From the NCBI RefSeq assembly GCF_001184025.1, contig NZ_BBYG01000018.1, forward strand, positions 328,617-392,616: a stretch of DNA of 64,000 nt, in the 5' to 3' direction. Position numbers and translations under genes: made by a program. Positions within the stretch are counted from its first letter, which is position 1; each line of letters begins with the position of its first letter. The notes under the pieces were generated by a model. The model was not told where the DNA came from and made no database searches. It saw nothing but the letters and a program-made list of their open reading frames with translations. Origin of the DNA: Streptomyces maremycinicus. GTDB taxonomy: Bacteria; Actinomycetota; Actinomycetes; Streptomycetales; Streptomycetaceae. This document shows, piece after piece, positions 49,432 to 58,005 of the stretch.

Positions 49432-50850
49432 GTGATTTGTTCGTTCTCGGCGCCGTCGGCGCGCGGGCGAGGGGCGGTTCGCCTCGCCATGGCGGCGATG
49501 GTGTCCGGCCTCGTCGCCGTCGGTGTGATCACCGGCGCGGGCACGGCCTCAGCCGCCGAGGTGACGCAGAGTCAGGGCGGTGCCACCGCGACGATAGGCG
49601 GCCTCAAGACCTACGGCGCCGCGGTGATCCACGCCGAGGACGGCGACCAGGAGGTCTCGGCCGGACTGTTCGAGATGTCCGTCGAGGGCGGCGGCACCTT
49701 GCAGACCTACTGCGTCGACCTCTACAACCCCACGCAGAAGGACGCCAAGTACCAGGAGACCCCCTGGAGCGGCACCTCGCTGGCCGCCAACAAGGACGCT
49801 GGCCGCATCCGTTGGATCCTTCAGCACTCCTACCCCCAGGTGAACGACCTGGCCTCGCTCGCGGACAAGGCCGGCATCGACGGCGGTCTCACCGAGCAGG
49901 ACGCGGCCACCGGTACCCAGGTCGCGATCTGGCGCTACTCGGACGGCGCGGCCGTCGACGCCGTCGACCCCCAGGCCGAGCGGCTCGCGGACTACCTCCA
50001 GAAGGCCGCCCGCACCGTCGCGGAGCCCGAGGCGTCGCTCACCCTCGAAGCCCCCGCCGTCTCCGGTCACCCCGGGGAACTCCTCGGCCCGGTGACCGTG
50101 CACACCAACGCCGGCGGTGCGACGGTGACGCCGCCGTTGGACGCCGCCACCAGCGGCGTACGGATCGTCGGCAAGGACGGCAAGGTGGTCACGTCCGTGA
50201 CGGACGGCAGCCAGTTGTTCTTCGACGTGCCCGCCGACTCGGCCGACGGCTCCGCCGAACTGACCGTGCAGGCCTCGACCACCGTCCCCGTCGGCCGCGC
50301 CTTCACCTCCGAGAGCCGCAGCCAGACCCAGATCCTGGCGGGCTCCAGCGAGTCGACGGTGGCGGCGACGGCGAGCGCGACCTGGGCGGGGCAGGGCGCC
50401 ATACCGGCACTGTCCGCGGCGAAGAACTGCGCGAAGACCGGGGTGGACATCACGGCCGTCAACCAGGGCGACCAGGTCTTCACCTTCGAGCTGATGGGGA
50501 CCGAGTACACCATCCCGGCAGGCGCGTCCCGGACGGTGACGATCCCGCTCCAGGAGGACCAGGCCTACGCCTTCACGATCAACGGTCCGCAAGGCGTGGA
50601 GAGCCGCTTCACCGGCGTCCTGGACTGTGAGACCCAGGCCGACGAAATCGCCGGCCTGACCACCCAGACCCTCAGCGAACCGAGCCCGGCCACCGTCGGC
50701 GGCACCTCCACCACCGACGACACCAATCTCGCCGCGACGGGCGGCACCAGCGCAACCCCTCTGATCGCGGGCACCGCCATCGGCCTGGTGGTCATCGGCG
50801 GAGCGGCCCTCGTGCTCGTGGGCCGCAAGGAGAACGAGCCCCGCCACTGA
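49432..50850 (+). CDS. Wall-anchored thioester-domain (TQXA) surface protein
   Basis: 472-residue exported protein. Signal peptide ends near ASAAEV. The thioester domain has Cys94 in TYCVDLYNP and Gln163 in GTQVAIWRYSDG, the residues that form an internal Cys-Gln thioester able to bond covalently to surfaces. Two beta-sandwich repeats follow (about 195-320 and 325-405). The end has a sortase-E type motif LAATG, a hydrophobic helix and GRKENEPRH. GTG start preceded by GAAGGGGAAT. Stand-alone gene; it should decorate hyphae alongside the chaplins. Confidence 0.85.
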   Translation: MICSFSAPSARGRGAVRLAMAAMVSGLVAVGVITGAGTASAAEVTQSQGGATATIGGLKTYGAAVIHAEDGDQEVSAGLFEMSVEGGGTLQTYCVDLYNPTQKDAKYQETPWSGTSLAANKDAGRIRWILQHSYPQVNDLASLADKAGIDGGLTEQDAATGTQVAIWRYSDGAAVDAVDPQAERLADYLQKAARTVAEPEASLTLEAPAVSGHPGELLGPVTVHTNAGGATVTPPLDAATSGVRIVGKDGKVVTSVTDGSQLFFDVPADSADGSAELTVQASTTVPVGRAFTSESRSQTQILAGSSESTVAATASATWAGQGAIPALSAAKNCAKTGVDITAVNQGDQVFTFELMGTEYTIPAGASRTVTIPLQEDQAYAFTINGPQGVESRFTGVLDCETQADEIAGLTTQTLSEPSPATVGGTSTTDDTNLAATGGTSATPLIAGTAIGLVVIGGAALVLVGRKENEPRH

Positions 50851-50871
50851 CCGGGACCGGCGAGCGCGGCC

Positions 50872-50905
50872 AGGGGCACCGAGGACACGACGCCGAGGTG
50901 CCCCT
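50872..50905 (+). terminator. Hairpin after thioester-domain gene
   Basis: AGGGGCACC and GGTGCCCCT form a nine-base stem with a 16-base loop, 21 bases past the stop. Confidence 0.65.
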
Positions 50906-51402
50906 CGATCCCGGTGTCGCCAGCGACTGCCCCGACGCCGCCGGCGCCGTCGACGTCCTCCGCGCCATCGACGCGGTGGACTGGACGGCGATACCCCGTC
51001 CGACCTCGCACACGTGCGACGAACCGGAACGCGTCGCTCCGCTGGGCGTGTCACCGGCGCACGGTAACCCGTGAAGGGAACGGTGGGGAGGCGCGTCCTG
51101 AGGGGCGTCCCGAGGGGCATTCCTGGACCGGGCCGGTCGGCTGGGGCCGGGCCCGCTCCCCCCGGTGTCCCCGGTTCCCCCCGGTGTCCCCGGTGTCCCC
51201 AGCTCCCCCCGGTGTCCCCAGCTCCCCCCGGTGTCCCGGGCCCACCCGGTGTTCTCCGACGTTGTCGTCAGTGACCGAAAGTGACGGGTCGGCGACGGTC
51301 GTCCGTGAGGAAACCCCAGCTCACAGCCGCCCGGCCGAATGGGTTAACACCCAGGGCTGGACCTCAGGCAAGATGGGGTGTTACTTGCCATGTGAGGGCA
51401 TG
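50906..51402. other. Left flank of the integrative element
   Basis: No gene seen. 51156-51256 is a C-rich run of GGTGTCCCC and AGCTCCCCCC units. An inverted repeat GGCAAG...CTTGCC lies at 51367-51389, close to int, and may be part of an integrase arm or attachment site. No tRNA gene is present here and the att core was not identified. Confidence 0.45.
51156..51256 (+). repeat. C-rich tandem repeat
   Basis: About six imperfect copies of CCGGTGTCCC separated by CAGCTCCCCC or CGGTTCCCCC. Non-coding. Confidence 0.75.
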
Positions 51403-51444
51403 AAAAAGGCCCCTCACCAGCGAGTTTCCCGCCGATGAGGGGCC
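51403..51444 (-). terminator. Rho-independent terminator of int
   Basis: On the minus strand GGCCCCTCA and its inverse form a nine-base stem, then TTTTT. It begins four bases after the int stop. Confidence 0.85.
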
Positions 51445-51447
51445 GTG

Positions 51448-52728
51448 TCAGGCGGCTTGGGCCGTCTCTGGGCCGTGATGCGTTTCTGGTCCGTCGTGAG
51501 CGTGTCCGGCGGCCCGGTACATCGCTGAGATGGCCTTCCGAGTCCGGGTCTCGCTGGACGGCATGAGGTGCGTGTACACGCGGAGCGTGAACCCAGGGTC
51601 GCTGTGGCCGAGGTAGAGGCTCAAGGCCTTGATGTTCTCCCCGGCATCCAGGAGCACCGAGGCGTAGAAATGACGCAGGGCGTGCATGCCGTGTTCGCGG
51701 GCCGCCGCGTATCGCTGCCCCTTCTTCGGAGTGGCGATGATGCCGGCGGAAGCCAGAGCTGGCTTCCACGATTTGTCGTTGAACCCTTGGCTCCAAATGG
51801 CAGCGCTTATGCTGCTCGTGAAGACGAGGCGATGCGTCACCTTCGGCCCGGTCGGGGTCAGCCAGGGCAAGGTCACCTCGACGGGCGGGAAGCGCTCCAT
51901 GTGGTTGTGCAGTGCGGTCGACACCTCGGGGTCGAGGGGCACGTCCCGGAGCTTGCCGCGTTTGGGCGGCGCGAAGACGAGGGTGCCGCGCACCTTCTTC
52001 ACCTGTTGGCGGACATACACCCAGCCGAGATCCCCGACGTTGTCGACGGCCAAGCCGAAGATCTCGCCCTGTCGTAAGCCGCACCCAGCGCCCAGGTCGA
52101 CCATGGCCCGGTACCGGTCGGGCAGTCCGGCCCGTACACCGAAGACCTGCTCTGCGGACCAAGGATGCACGCGTGACGCCGCAGGGCGTGGTGCCTTGAC
52201 CGATCGGGCTCGGCAGGGGTTCGAGGCCAGCAGGCGGTCATCTACGGCCGCGTTGAGGACCGACGAGACCGCGTCGAAGATGAGACGCCGGTAGCGGGCC
52301 GATGCAACGGCGTCTTCGAGCTGACGGTTCCAGTCGCGGATGTGCTCGGGTTGGAACGACCCGACGGGGCGTGCGCCAAGGTACGGGAGGGCGTGGAGGC
52401 GCAACCGGCCTTCCATGGCGGCACGACTCGTGAGGTCGGTCGTGAGCGCGGCCAGCCAGCGTTCGGCGTACTCGCGGAAGGTGACACGGGCTGCCTGCGG
52501 GTCGATGTACTGACCGCGTGCCATGTCGGCCTCGGTGTGGGTCAGCCAGGCATCGGCCAATCGCTTCTGCTTGTCCGGGAAGCTCTTTGACTTCTCGGTG
52601 CCGTCCGGGGCGACGTACCGAGCCCGGTAGCGCATGCCGAGACCATGGCGGTCGGTCTTGACTCTGTGCGGCTTGCCGTCCGGGCCGACTTCCGTCCGGA
52701 ACCAACGATCCTGAACGTGCCCGGCCAT
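51448..52728 (-). CDS. int: Tyrosine recombinase (integrase)
   Basis: 426-residue site-specific recombinase that inserts and excises the element. The N-terminal arm- and core-binding domain (VTFREYAERWLAALTT) precedes the catalytic domain. Catalytic residues are Arg in GCGLRQGEIFGL, His and Arg in HALRHFYAS, His in YLGHSDPGFT and the nucleophile Tyr in LRVYTHLMP. ATG overlaps the xis stop by one base. All active-site residues are present, so the element may still be mobile. Confidence 0.92.
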   Translation of the reverse strand: MAGHVQDRWFRTEVGPDGKPHRVKTDRHGLGMRYRARYVAPDGTEKSKSFPDKQKRLADAWLTHTEADMARGQYIDPQAARVTFREYAERWLAALTTDLTSRAAMEGRLRLHALPYLGARPVGSFQPEHIRDWNRQLEDAVASARYRRLIFDAVSSVLNAAVDDRLLASNPCRARSVKAPRPAASRVHPWSAEQVFGVRAGLPDRYRAMVDLGAGCGLRQGEIFGLAVDNVGDLGWVYVRQQVKKVRGTLVFAPPKRGKLRDVPLDPEVSTALHNHMERFPPVEVTLPWLTPTGPKVTHRLVFTSSISAAIWSQGFNDKSWKPALASAGIIATPKKGQRYAAAREHGMHALRHFYASVLLDAGENIKALSLYLGHSDPGFTLRVYTHLMPSSETRTRKAISAMYRAAGHAHDGPETHHGPETAQAA

Positions 52729-52964
52729 CAGGCGGCCTCCCCAAGCTGGGTATCGACCCAGGCTCGTACGTCGTTCGGGTCGAAGCGCAAATGCCGGCCG
52801 ACACGGAAGCCGCGGGGACCAGTGCGCTTGCGACGCCACTGGTAGACCGTCTCGACGCTGGGCAGCTCGAACATCTCCACGAGGTCTTCGGGCGTCAGGT
52901 AGCGCTCAGGCAAGAGGCGCGGATCGGTGGCCACGTTGGCCAGGGCGCGGCGTCGGTTACCCAC
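52728..52964 (-). CDS. xis: Excisionase (winged-helix DNA-binding)
   Basis: 78-residue MerR/Xis-like protein. It reads YLTPEDLVEMFELPSVETVYQWRRKRTGPRGFRVGRHLRFDPNDVRAWV, the standard excisionase helix-turn-helix and wing. It bends DNA at att sites to favour excision. It sits between repSA and int, overlapping both (8 bases and 1 base). Confidence 0.88.
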   Translation of the reverse strand: MGNRRRALANVATDPRLLPERYLTPEDLVEMFELPSVETVYQWRRKRTGPRGFRVGRHLRFDPNDVRAWVDTQLGEAA

Positions 52965-54330
52965 GGGTGGGTTCTCCTTCCGTTCCGGGGGCGGGTTCGA
53001 GGGACGCGGCGAGCCAGGCTTCGGCGTCGGAGAGGCCGGTTCCGGCGAAGACCCAGTGGGCGAGGACGTACGTCGTCTCGGTTCCGGTGTCGGGGGCGTT
53101 GGCTGCGACTTGGGCTCGCCGCCATTCGGCGCGGGCGTCGCGGAGCGCGCCGAGGGTGGTGGAGTAGCGGCGGGACTTGGTGGAGAAGTGACCGCGGAAG
53201 CCGAGCATGTGGGCCCAGGCGCGCAGGCGGAGGTCTTCCAAGTCCTTGCGTGCGCCGAGGGCCCAGGCGGTGCGGATCAGGCGGCGGGCGTGCTCGCTGA
53301 TGTCGAGCTGGGCGAGTTCGGCGACGAACTTCAGCGGCCGGTCGAGAGCCCCTGTGGCGGTCTCTGCGCCCTTGGTGGCGTACTTGGCGATGTAGGCGGC
53401 GACGGCGCGTTCGGTGAGCTCCTGGCCGTCGTTGAAGTCGGCGGATCGGATCGTGCGGACGTCGAGTTGGCGGCCGAAGACGAACTCGTGGGCGCGGCCG
53501 TCGATGGTTGGGCCGTCGACACGGACCTTGGACGCGGCAGCCCCGATGGCATCTGTCAGCAGCTGGGCGGTTGCCCAGGCCGGGGGCGGGGTGTCCCCGC
53601 CGGTCGGGCCGTCGATGCGGATGACGGCGTGAAAGTGGACCGCACCGCGCTTCTGGTATTCGGCGACCTTGGCGAAGGACACGCGGGCGTAGTCGCGGAG
53701 CTCCCGCTGTGACAGGCCCGCACGCTTGGCGACCTCTCGGCGCAGGTAGATCGAGAAGCGTCGCCAAAGGGGCCCGGCGTGGGCGTTCCAAAGGACGGCG
53801 GCCTCGTAGTCGTAGGTGTCAGGCTTGAGCGGGGTGCCGAGCGCTTCGTCCTCCTGGTCGTGGTGGGTGCCGCAGCGGCAGGGGCGTCCGTCGGTGCGGC
53901 GGTTGTGGACCGGGCCGAAGCCGGGGGCGGTGAAGGTGGCGAAGACGCGGGGATGGGTGGCGACGTGTTCCGGGGTGCCCTTGCCGCCGCGCAGTCCGGC
54001 GGTAATCAGTTGGAAGGTGTCGCGCCGGTAGACCTCGGAGCAGGCCGGGCAGCGGGTCGTGCGGCGGTTGTTGCAGCGGACGAGGAGTGCGCCGGCCGGG
54101 AGGTCGCCCGAGTCGAGGTGGTGGAGGACGCGGCCGATTTCACCGGTGGCGGTGTCGACGTCGTATTCGGTGCGGTGGCCGTCGAGGCGGATCGGGTGGG
54201 TGCAGCCGCCGAGGCCGGAGAGCTGGCGGAGGATACCGGGCAGGGTGCCGCCTGCGGCGAGGTTGCTGAGTTCCGGGAGAGGGGGCGGGGTGGCGCGGGC
54301 GAAGATGACAGTTCTCCTTCTGACGGGCAC
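52957..54330 (-). CDS. repSA: Replication initiator (RepSA-like)
   Basis: 457-residue rolling-circle initiator of the pSAM2 type. The metal-binding motif GAVHFHAVIRID is near the middle, preceded by an N-terminal Cys pair CPAC and by PCRCGTHH. A late basic helical region follows. It lets the excised element replicate before transfer. GTG at 54330 is the only usual start in frame, yet AGAAGGAG, a very good Shine-Dalgarno, lies inside codons 4-6, so the true start may be a rare codon just downstream. Confidence 0.85.
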   Translation of the reverse strand: MPVRRRTVIFARATPPPLPELSNLAAGGTLPGILRQLSGLGGCTHPIRLDGHRTEYDVDTATGEIGRVLHHLDSGDLPAGALLVRCNNRRTTRCPACSEVYRRDTFQLITAGLRGGKGTPEHVATHPRVFATFTAPGFGPVHNRRTDGRPCRCGTHHDQEDEALGTPLKPDTYDYEAAVLWNAHAGPLWRRFSIYLRREVAKRAGLSQRELRDYARVSFAKVAEYQKRGAVHFHAVIRIDGPTGGDTPPPAWATAQLLTDAIGAAASKVRVDGPTIDGRAHEFVFGRQLDVRTIRSADFNDGQELTERAVAAYIAKYATKGAETATGALDRPLKFVAELAQLDISEHARRLIRTAWALGARKDLEDLRLRAWAHMLGFRGHFSTKSRRYSTTLGALRDARAEWRRAQVAANAPDTGTETTYVLAHWVFAGTGLSDAEAWLAASLEPAPGTEGEPTRG

Positions 54331-54402
54331 TTCGGGAGGGGTGGGCCGCCGGGGCGGCGGGTACGTGGCTGTGTCACGCCGCCCCGGAGGTCTGGCCGCA
54401 GG

Positions 54403-54654
54403 TCAGCGGCGGTGGTGGTCGCGGAGCAGGGAGCGCAGGACCACGGCGGCGACGGCGACCGAGATGGCCGTGACGGCGACGGCGGCCAAGAGCGCGGTGA
54501 GGACGACCCCGCCGACGAGGACGGCCGCGACGGACTTCTGATCGATGGAGACCGACGGGAGCGAGCGCCGGACCGGGGCGGGGGCCGGGTCGGCCGGGGC
54601 GTGGGGGTGTGCGGACGGCGGGGTGGGGTTGTCCGGGTACTTGGGCAGGAACAC
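54403..54654 (-). CDS. Small membrane protein (spread gene)
   Basis: 83-residue protein with a Pro-rich N-terminus and one or two hydrophobic spans (VAAVLVGGVVLTALLAAVAVTAI), ending in a basic RSLLRDHHRR. GTG start with GGAG eight bases upstream. Small hydrophobic Spd proteins of this size lie between rep and tra in pSAM2-like elements and help plasmid spread inside the recipient mycelium. Confidence 0.7.
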   Translation of the reverse strand: MFLPKYPDNPTPPSAHPHAPADPAPAPVRRSLPSVSIDQKSVAAVLVGGVVLTALLAAVAVTAISVAVAAVVLRSLLRDHHRR

Positions 54655-54672
54655 GGCTGCGATCTCCTGTCT

Positions 54673-54683
54673 ACTCGTCTAGA
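54673..54683. promoter_or_regulatory. KorSA-like operator motif
   Basis: ACTCGTCTAGA between two spread genes. Shares ACTCGTCTA with the palindrome at 57625-57640. Confidence 0.5.
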
Positions 54684-54873
54684 TGTGTTGGCCGTTTATG
54701 ACGGTCACGCCGGAGCGCGTGCCGGACTCGATGGCGGGGGCGAGGAAGGTGCGCGAGAGCCAGAAGCCGAAGAGGGTGATCAGGACGACGATCCAGATGC
54801 GGACGCCGAGGTACTTGACGGCCGACCAGGCGAAGAAGCCGAGGACGACGACGAGCGGAAGGCTGACGGTCAC
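54679..54873 (-). CDS. Small membrane protein (spread gene)
   Basis: 64-residue protein with two hydrophobic segments (VSLPLVVVLGFFAW and IWIVVLITLFGFWL). GTG start preceded by AAAGGACC. It overlaps an operator-like motif at its 3' end. Probably a Spd protein that acts with TraSA in intramycelial transfer; the family is recognised by context. Confidence 0.68.
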   Translation of the reverse strand: MTVSLPLVVVLGFFAWSAVKYLGVRIWIVVLITLFGFWLSRTFLAPAIESGTRSGVTVINGQHI

Positions 54874-54889
54874 GGGGTACGGGGTCCTT

Positions 54890-55081
54890 TCAGCGGACGG
54901 GGCAGCGGTGGGTGCGGGCGGCCAGCTCGGCGGCGGCGCGGCTGTCGTAGTCGGCGGAGAAGTTGCAGCGCGGGGCGGTGCAGGCGGCGGTGTGCTTCTC
55001 GCGGCCGCGGTGGTCGTAGGCGGTGCCGACCTGCACGTGGCCGATGCGGGTGACGTTGCGGAAGCGGCGGTTGGCGGTCAT
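54890..55081 (-). CDS. Small zinc-finger-like mobile-element transfer protein
   Basis: 63-residue basic protein with C-x4-C and a late H-x-C (ACTAPRCNFSADYDS ... THRCPVR), which could hold one zinc. Similar short proteins are found in many actinomycete integrative elements in this position. ATG, 10 bases after the stop of the next upstream gene. Confidence 0.7.
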   Translation of the reverse strand: MTANRRFRNVTRIGHVQVGTAYDHRGREKHTAACTAPRCNFSADYDSRAAAELAARTHRCPVR

Positions 55082-55091
55082 CAGAGCTCCC

Positions 55092-55718
55092 TCAGAGGTG
55101 TGCGGCGATGGCTTCGGCCATGGGCGCCGGGACGCCGAGGCGGGCGCGCAGGGTGGTGACGTCCATGGCAGTGCCGGTTCGGGTGTGGTGTTCGGCGGCG
55201 ACCTTGCGGGCGTGGTCGATGAGGGAGGCCGGGACCGGGACGGCCGGGCGGTCCGGCGGGGCCTCGATGGCGGGTGGTGCCGGGGTAGGCGGCTCGGGGG
55301 CCGTTTCGGGCTCGTCCTCCTGGTCCTCGATCAGCTCGACGTCGTCGGTCAACTTGGGCGCGGAGTGGGCGAGGAGCGTGCCGCCGAGGAAGGCGACGGC
55401 GGGCCAGCCCGCGACGAGGATGCGCAGCCAGGCCGGGACGTCGCCGAGGTCGAGCAGGCCGGCCGTGGCGACGTTCGCGCCGAGGGATGCGGCGAGCGCG
55501 ATCATGAACCAGCACCAGGCCGCGCCCTTGGCCGAGCCGGAGCGCAGTCGACGCCAGGCGGCGACGAGCAGCAGGTCGACGGAGACGGGATAGGCCCAGG
55601 CCTTCCAGCCGTCCTGTCCGGCCGCCACGGCGACGTCGTGAATGTGGGCGAAGGACAGCGCGGCGGCGATGAGCGCCTGTACGAGCACCGCGTCGACGCG
55701 GGCCAGTTGGGCGCGCAT
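55092..55718 (-). CDS. DUF2637-like membrane protein (spread gene)
   Basis: 208-residue protein with four hydrophobic helices in the first 115 residues (ALIAAALSFAHIHDVAVAAG, WAYPVSVDLLLVAAW, FMIALAASLGANVATAG, ILVAGWPAVAFLGGTLLAH). An acidic, Pro-rich cytoplasmic tail with a small helical domain at the end follows. This matches the DUF2637 spread proteins encoded next to TraSA in pSAM2-like elements. Confidence 0.8.
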   Translation of the reverse strand: MRAQLARVDAVLVQALIAAALSFAHIHDVAVAAGQDGWKAWAYPVSVDLLLVAAWRRLRSGSAKGAAWCWFMIALAASLGANVATAGLLDLGDVPAWLRILVAGWPAVAFLGGTLLAHSAPKLTDDVELIEDQEDEPETAPEPPTPAPPAIEAPPDRPAVPVPASLIDHARKVAAEHHTRTGTAMDVTTLRARLGVPAPMAEAIAAHL

Positions 55719-55799
55719 GGTGGCTCCTTCCGGAATCAGGCATGGGAGGGGTAGGGACGTGGCGCGAGGCGGTCACGCCGACCGTTGAGGTGAGGGGTG

Positions 55800-57176
55800 T
55801 CAGTCCGTGACGGGGTGCGGCTGGACTGCGGGGGCCGAGGTCTCGACGGGCCGTACGGGGACGTCGGGCCGGAAGGGCTTCAGCGCGGGCAGCTCGGGCA
55901 CCAGGTGAGCCGTCTCCCGGCAGACGTCGGCGGCGTCGCCAAGGGAGAGGTACGGGGTGCGGATACGGGACCAGCCGCCGGAGGTGTCGCCCGCGACGGC
56001 GAGGCCGGGACGCTCAGGGGCGATGGCGCAGGCGGCGAGAACGGCTTCCGGCGCGATGTCGCCGTGGGCCATCTTCGCGGAGGCTTCGTCATTGACGCGG
56101 TGGCAGACGCGGCCGGTCAACTGGGCCCGGAGCATGGTCGCGCCCTTGCCCAACTCAGCGCCGAAACGCTGCCCGCACACCTCCAGGTAGATACCGGCCG
56201 CTCGGCCGAGCTGGGCGAGCCGGATGAGCTGAGTGACCATCTCGTCGCGCCGTTCCTCGTCCTTGCGGGTGGCGGTCAGGAAGAGTTCGGCCACCTCGTC
56301 GACGAACAGGACGATGGGCACGGGCCGTTCGCTCTCGGGCAGACCCCAGATGTCGGAGGTGATCTCTTCGTCGGGCAGAGCGGGGGCGATGCCTTGCCTG
56401 GCCTTGATCAGGTCGTATCGGTCCTCCATTTCCTTGATCAGGACGGGCAGCAGTTCGGCGGCTTCGTCCGGATCGGTGGCGAGCGCCGACAGACGCGGGG
56501 CGAACGGGGCGAGCTCGACCCCGCGCTTGCAGTCGACGCCGACCAGAGCGACGTCCTGCCGGGCGAGTCCGGCGACCAGGTGCCGGAGGTACATGGACTT
56601 GCCCGACAGTGTCGCGCCGAGGGTGAGTTGGTGCGGCACGGCCCGGTAGTCGCGTACGAAGGGCATGGCGTCCTCCCGCAGCGCGACCGGCACTTTGAGG
56701 AAGCCGCCCTCGACCTTGCGGGGCATCTGCACCTTGCGCAGGACGTCGAAGCCGACGAGCCGCAGTTCGACGACACCGGGCTTGACGGTGGAGACGTACA
56801 CGGCGTGAACGCCCCAGGCGTGCCGCAGCCGTTCGGCCGAGGCGGCGACGTCGGCGGGTTCCTGCCCCGGAGCGAGGCGGAGCCGGAGCTGTAAGCCGGT
56901 GGTCGTGGGCCGGATGATGCCCCGGCGGGGCGGTACGGGCCGCACCTCACGGCGGGTGGTGGCCTTGACGGCGAGGATCCGCAGTCGGGAAGGGGCGACG
57001 GTCAGGCCGCAGGCTTCCATGACCGAGGCGTACGAGCTGAGGAGCCGGACGGTGGATATCGGCCCGCCGACCGCCGACCAGTAGAGACCCGGGTGGTTGG
57101 CCCGGGTGTAGGCAGCCCCGCCACCGAGCGCGGCGACAGGACCACCCACCTCCAGGAGCGTTGTCAGGTCGGACAT
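55800..57176 (-). CDS. traSA: TraSA/FtsK-like conjugal DNA translocase
   Basis: 458-residue hexameric ATPase that moves double-stranded DNA between hyphae, the sole main transfer protein in Streptomyces conjugation. Walker A is GATLSGKS (187-194), Walker B is PIVLFVDEVAEL (~285-295). A membrane-near N-terminus lacks strong spans, and the C-terminus carries a helical tail that may bind clt sites. ATG overlaps the stop of the next upstream gene by one base. Confidence 0.88.
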   Translation of the reverse strand: MSDLTTLLEVGGPVAALGGGAAYTRANHPGLYWSAVGGPISTVRLLSSYASVMEACGLTVAPSRLRILAVKATTRREVRPVPPRRGIIRPTTTGLQLRLRLAPGQEPADVAASAERLRHAWGVHAVYVSTVKPGVVELRLVGFDVLRKVQMPRKVEGGFLKVPVALREDAMPFVRDYRAVPHQLTLGATLSGKSMYLRHLVAGLARQDVALVGVDCKRGVELAPFAPRLSALATDPDEAAELLPVLIKEMEDRYDLIKARQGIAPALPDEEITSDIWGLPESERPVPIVLFVDEVAELFLTATRKDEERRDEMVTQLIRLAQLGRAAGIYLEVCGQRFGAELGKGATMLRAQLTGRVCHRVNDEASAKMAHGDIAPEAVLAACAIAPERPGLAVAGDTSGGWSRIRTPYLSLGDAADVCRETAHLVPELPALKPFRPDVPVRPVETSAPAVQPHPVTD

Positions 57177-57532
57177 CAGGCCGAGGCCCCCATGGAGGCC
57201 GGGAAGGCGGCCGGAGTGACGGCGGCGGCGCGGTAGGCGATGCCGTGCCGCTGCTGCCCGTTGAACATGGACTCCCACGGCCGGGCGATGAGCCCCGGCA
57301 GCGAGACCGGAGCCCCGAGGTTCAGCCCCTCGGAGACACCGCCTTCCGGGACGGTGACCTTGATGAGCGAGGACTCGCCGTCCTCGATGTAGACGACGCC
57401 GATGGTCATCAGCGCCTCGCCGCTGACGGCGTCCTTGGCGATCTCGCCGGTCTGACGGTCGCGGACCTTCGGCTCAGGGGCTTCCGTCAGGAGGATGGTC
57501 GCGGCGGAGGTCTCAACACGGATGGTGCGCAA
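57176..57532 (-). CDS. Mobile-element hypothetical protein upstream of traSA
   Basis: 118-residue beta-rich protein (IRVETSAATILLTEAPEPKVRDRQTGEIAKD ... IGVVYIEDGESSLIKVTVPEG). Conserved next to TraSA in this element type; function unknown. TTG is chosen as start because ATAGGAAC lies six bases upstream. An in-frame ATG at 57562 would place the operator at 57548-57563 inside the gene. Confidence 0.68.
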   Translation of the reverse strand: MRTIRVETSAATILLTEAPEPKVRDRQTGEIAKDAVSGEALMTIGVVYIEDGESSLIKVTVPEGGVSEGLNLGAPVSLPGLIARPWESMFNGQQRHGIAYRAAAVTPAAFPASMGASA

Positions 57533-57547
57533 GGTTGCGTTCCTATC

Positions 57548-57563
57548 TACTCGTCTATACAAG
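57548..57563. promoter_or_regulatory. KorSA-like operator motif
   Basis: TACTCGTCTATACAAG, 16 bases upstream of the first gene of the transfer operon. Left half identical to the palindrome at 57625-57640. Confidence 0.6.
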
Positions 57564-57624
57564 ATGCGATCTGTGAACCCGATCTCTCGGGCTCGCGACG
57601 ATCACCCTGCCACACAACTCGCCC

Positions 57625-57640
57625 ACTCGTCTATACGAGT
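57625..57640. promoter_or_regulatory. KorSA-like operator, perfect palindrome
   Basis: ACTCGT-CTAT-ACGAGT, the best copy of a motif that recurs five times in the element. Located between the transfer operon and the DUF3027-like gene. Confidence 0.65.
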
Positions 57641-57705
57641 AAGCGTGTTGGGGTGTACGAGTTCGGAGAAGCGTCCTCCGCGCACCGTCCGACCCTCCAG
57701 CGCGA

Positions 57706-58005
57706 TCACCCGAACGAACCGTCCTCGCGAAGGGCGAAGGAATCGCAACCGTCATGTTCGAAACGCACGCGTCCGTCGAACGTCGAGCCGGAACCAGTGC
57801 AGACTCCCCAGTCCTGCCCCAGTTCGCCGCTCAGCGCGACCCAGAACCGGCAGCCGCCGCACTGCTCGTCAAACCACTCATCCCGGTAGCCGGGCTGATC
57901 GGTGCGTCTGCTCTGCACCTGCAACCAGCGCTCATGACACGCATCGTTGTGCTCGTGGTCGTTACCCGTCCAAGCTCCGCCAGGCATGGGGCGCTCCGCG
58001 CTCAC
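57706..58005 (-). CDS. DUF3027-like small protein
   Basis: 99-residue protein with four Cys and several His. CGGCRFWVALSGELGQDWGVCTG ... RVRFEHDGCDSF resembles the C-terminal module of DUF3027 proteins, where the Cys may bind metal. ATG overlaps the stop of the GntR gene by four bases, so both are expressed together. Function unknown. Confidence 0.68.
   Translation of the reverse strand: MSAERPMPGGAWTGNDHEHNDACHERWLQVQSRRTDQPGYRDEWFDEQCGGCRFWVALSGELGQDWGVCTGSGSTFDGRVRFEHDGCDSFALREDGSFG

Noticed and set aside
50914..51438. 174-residue frame across the region before int
   Set aside because: It runs through C-rich repeats and the int terminator, and lacks a start signal.
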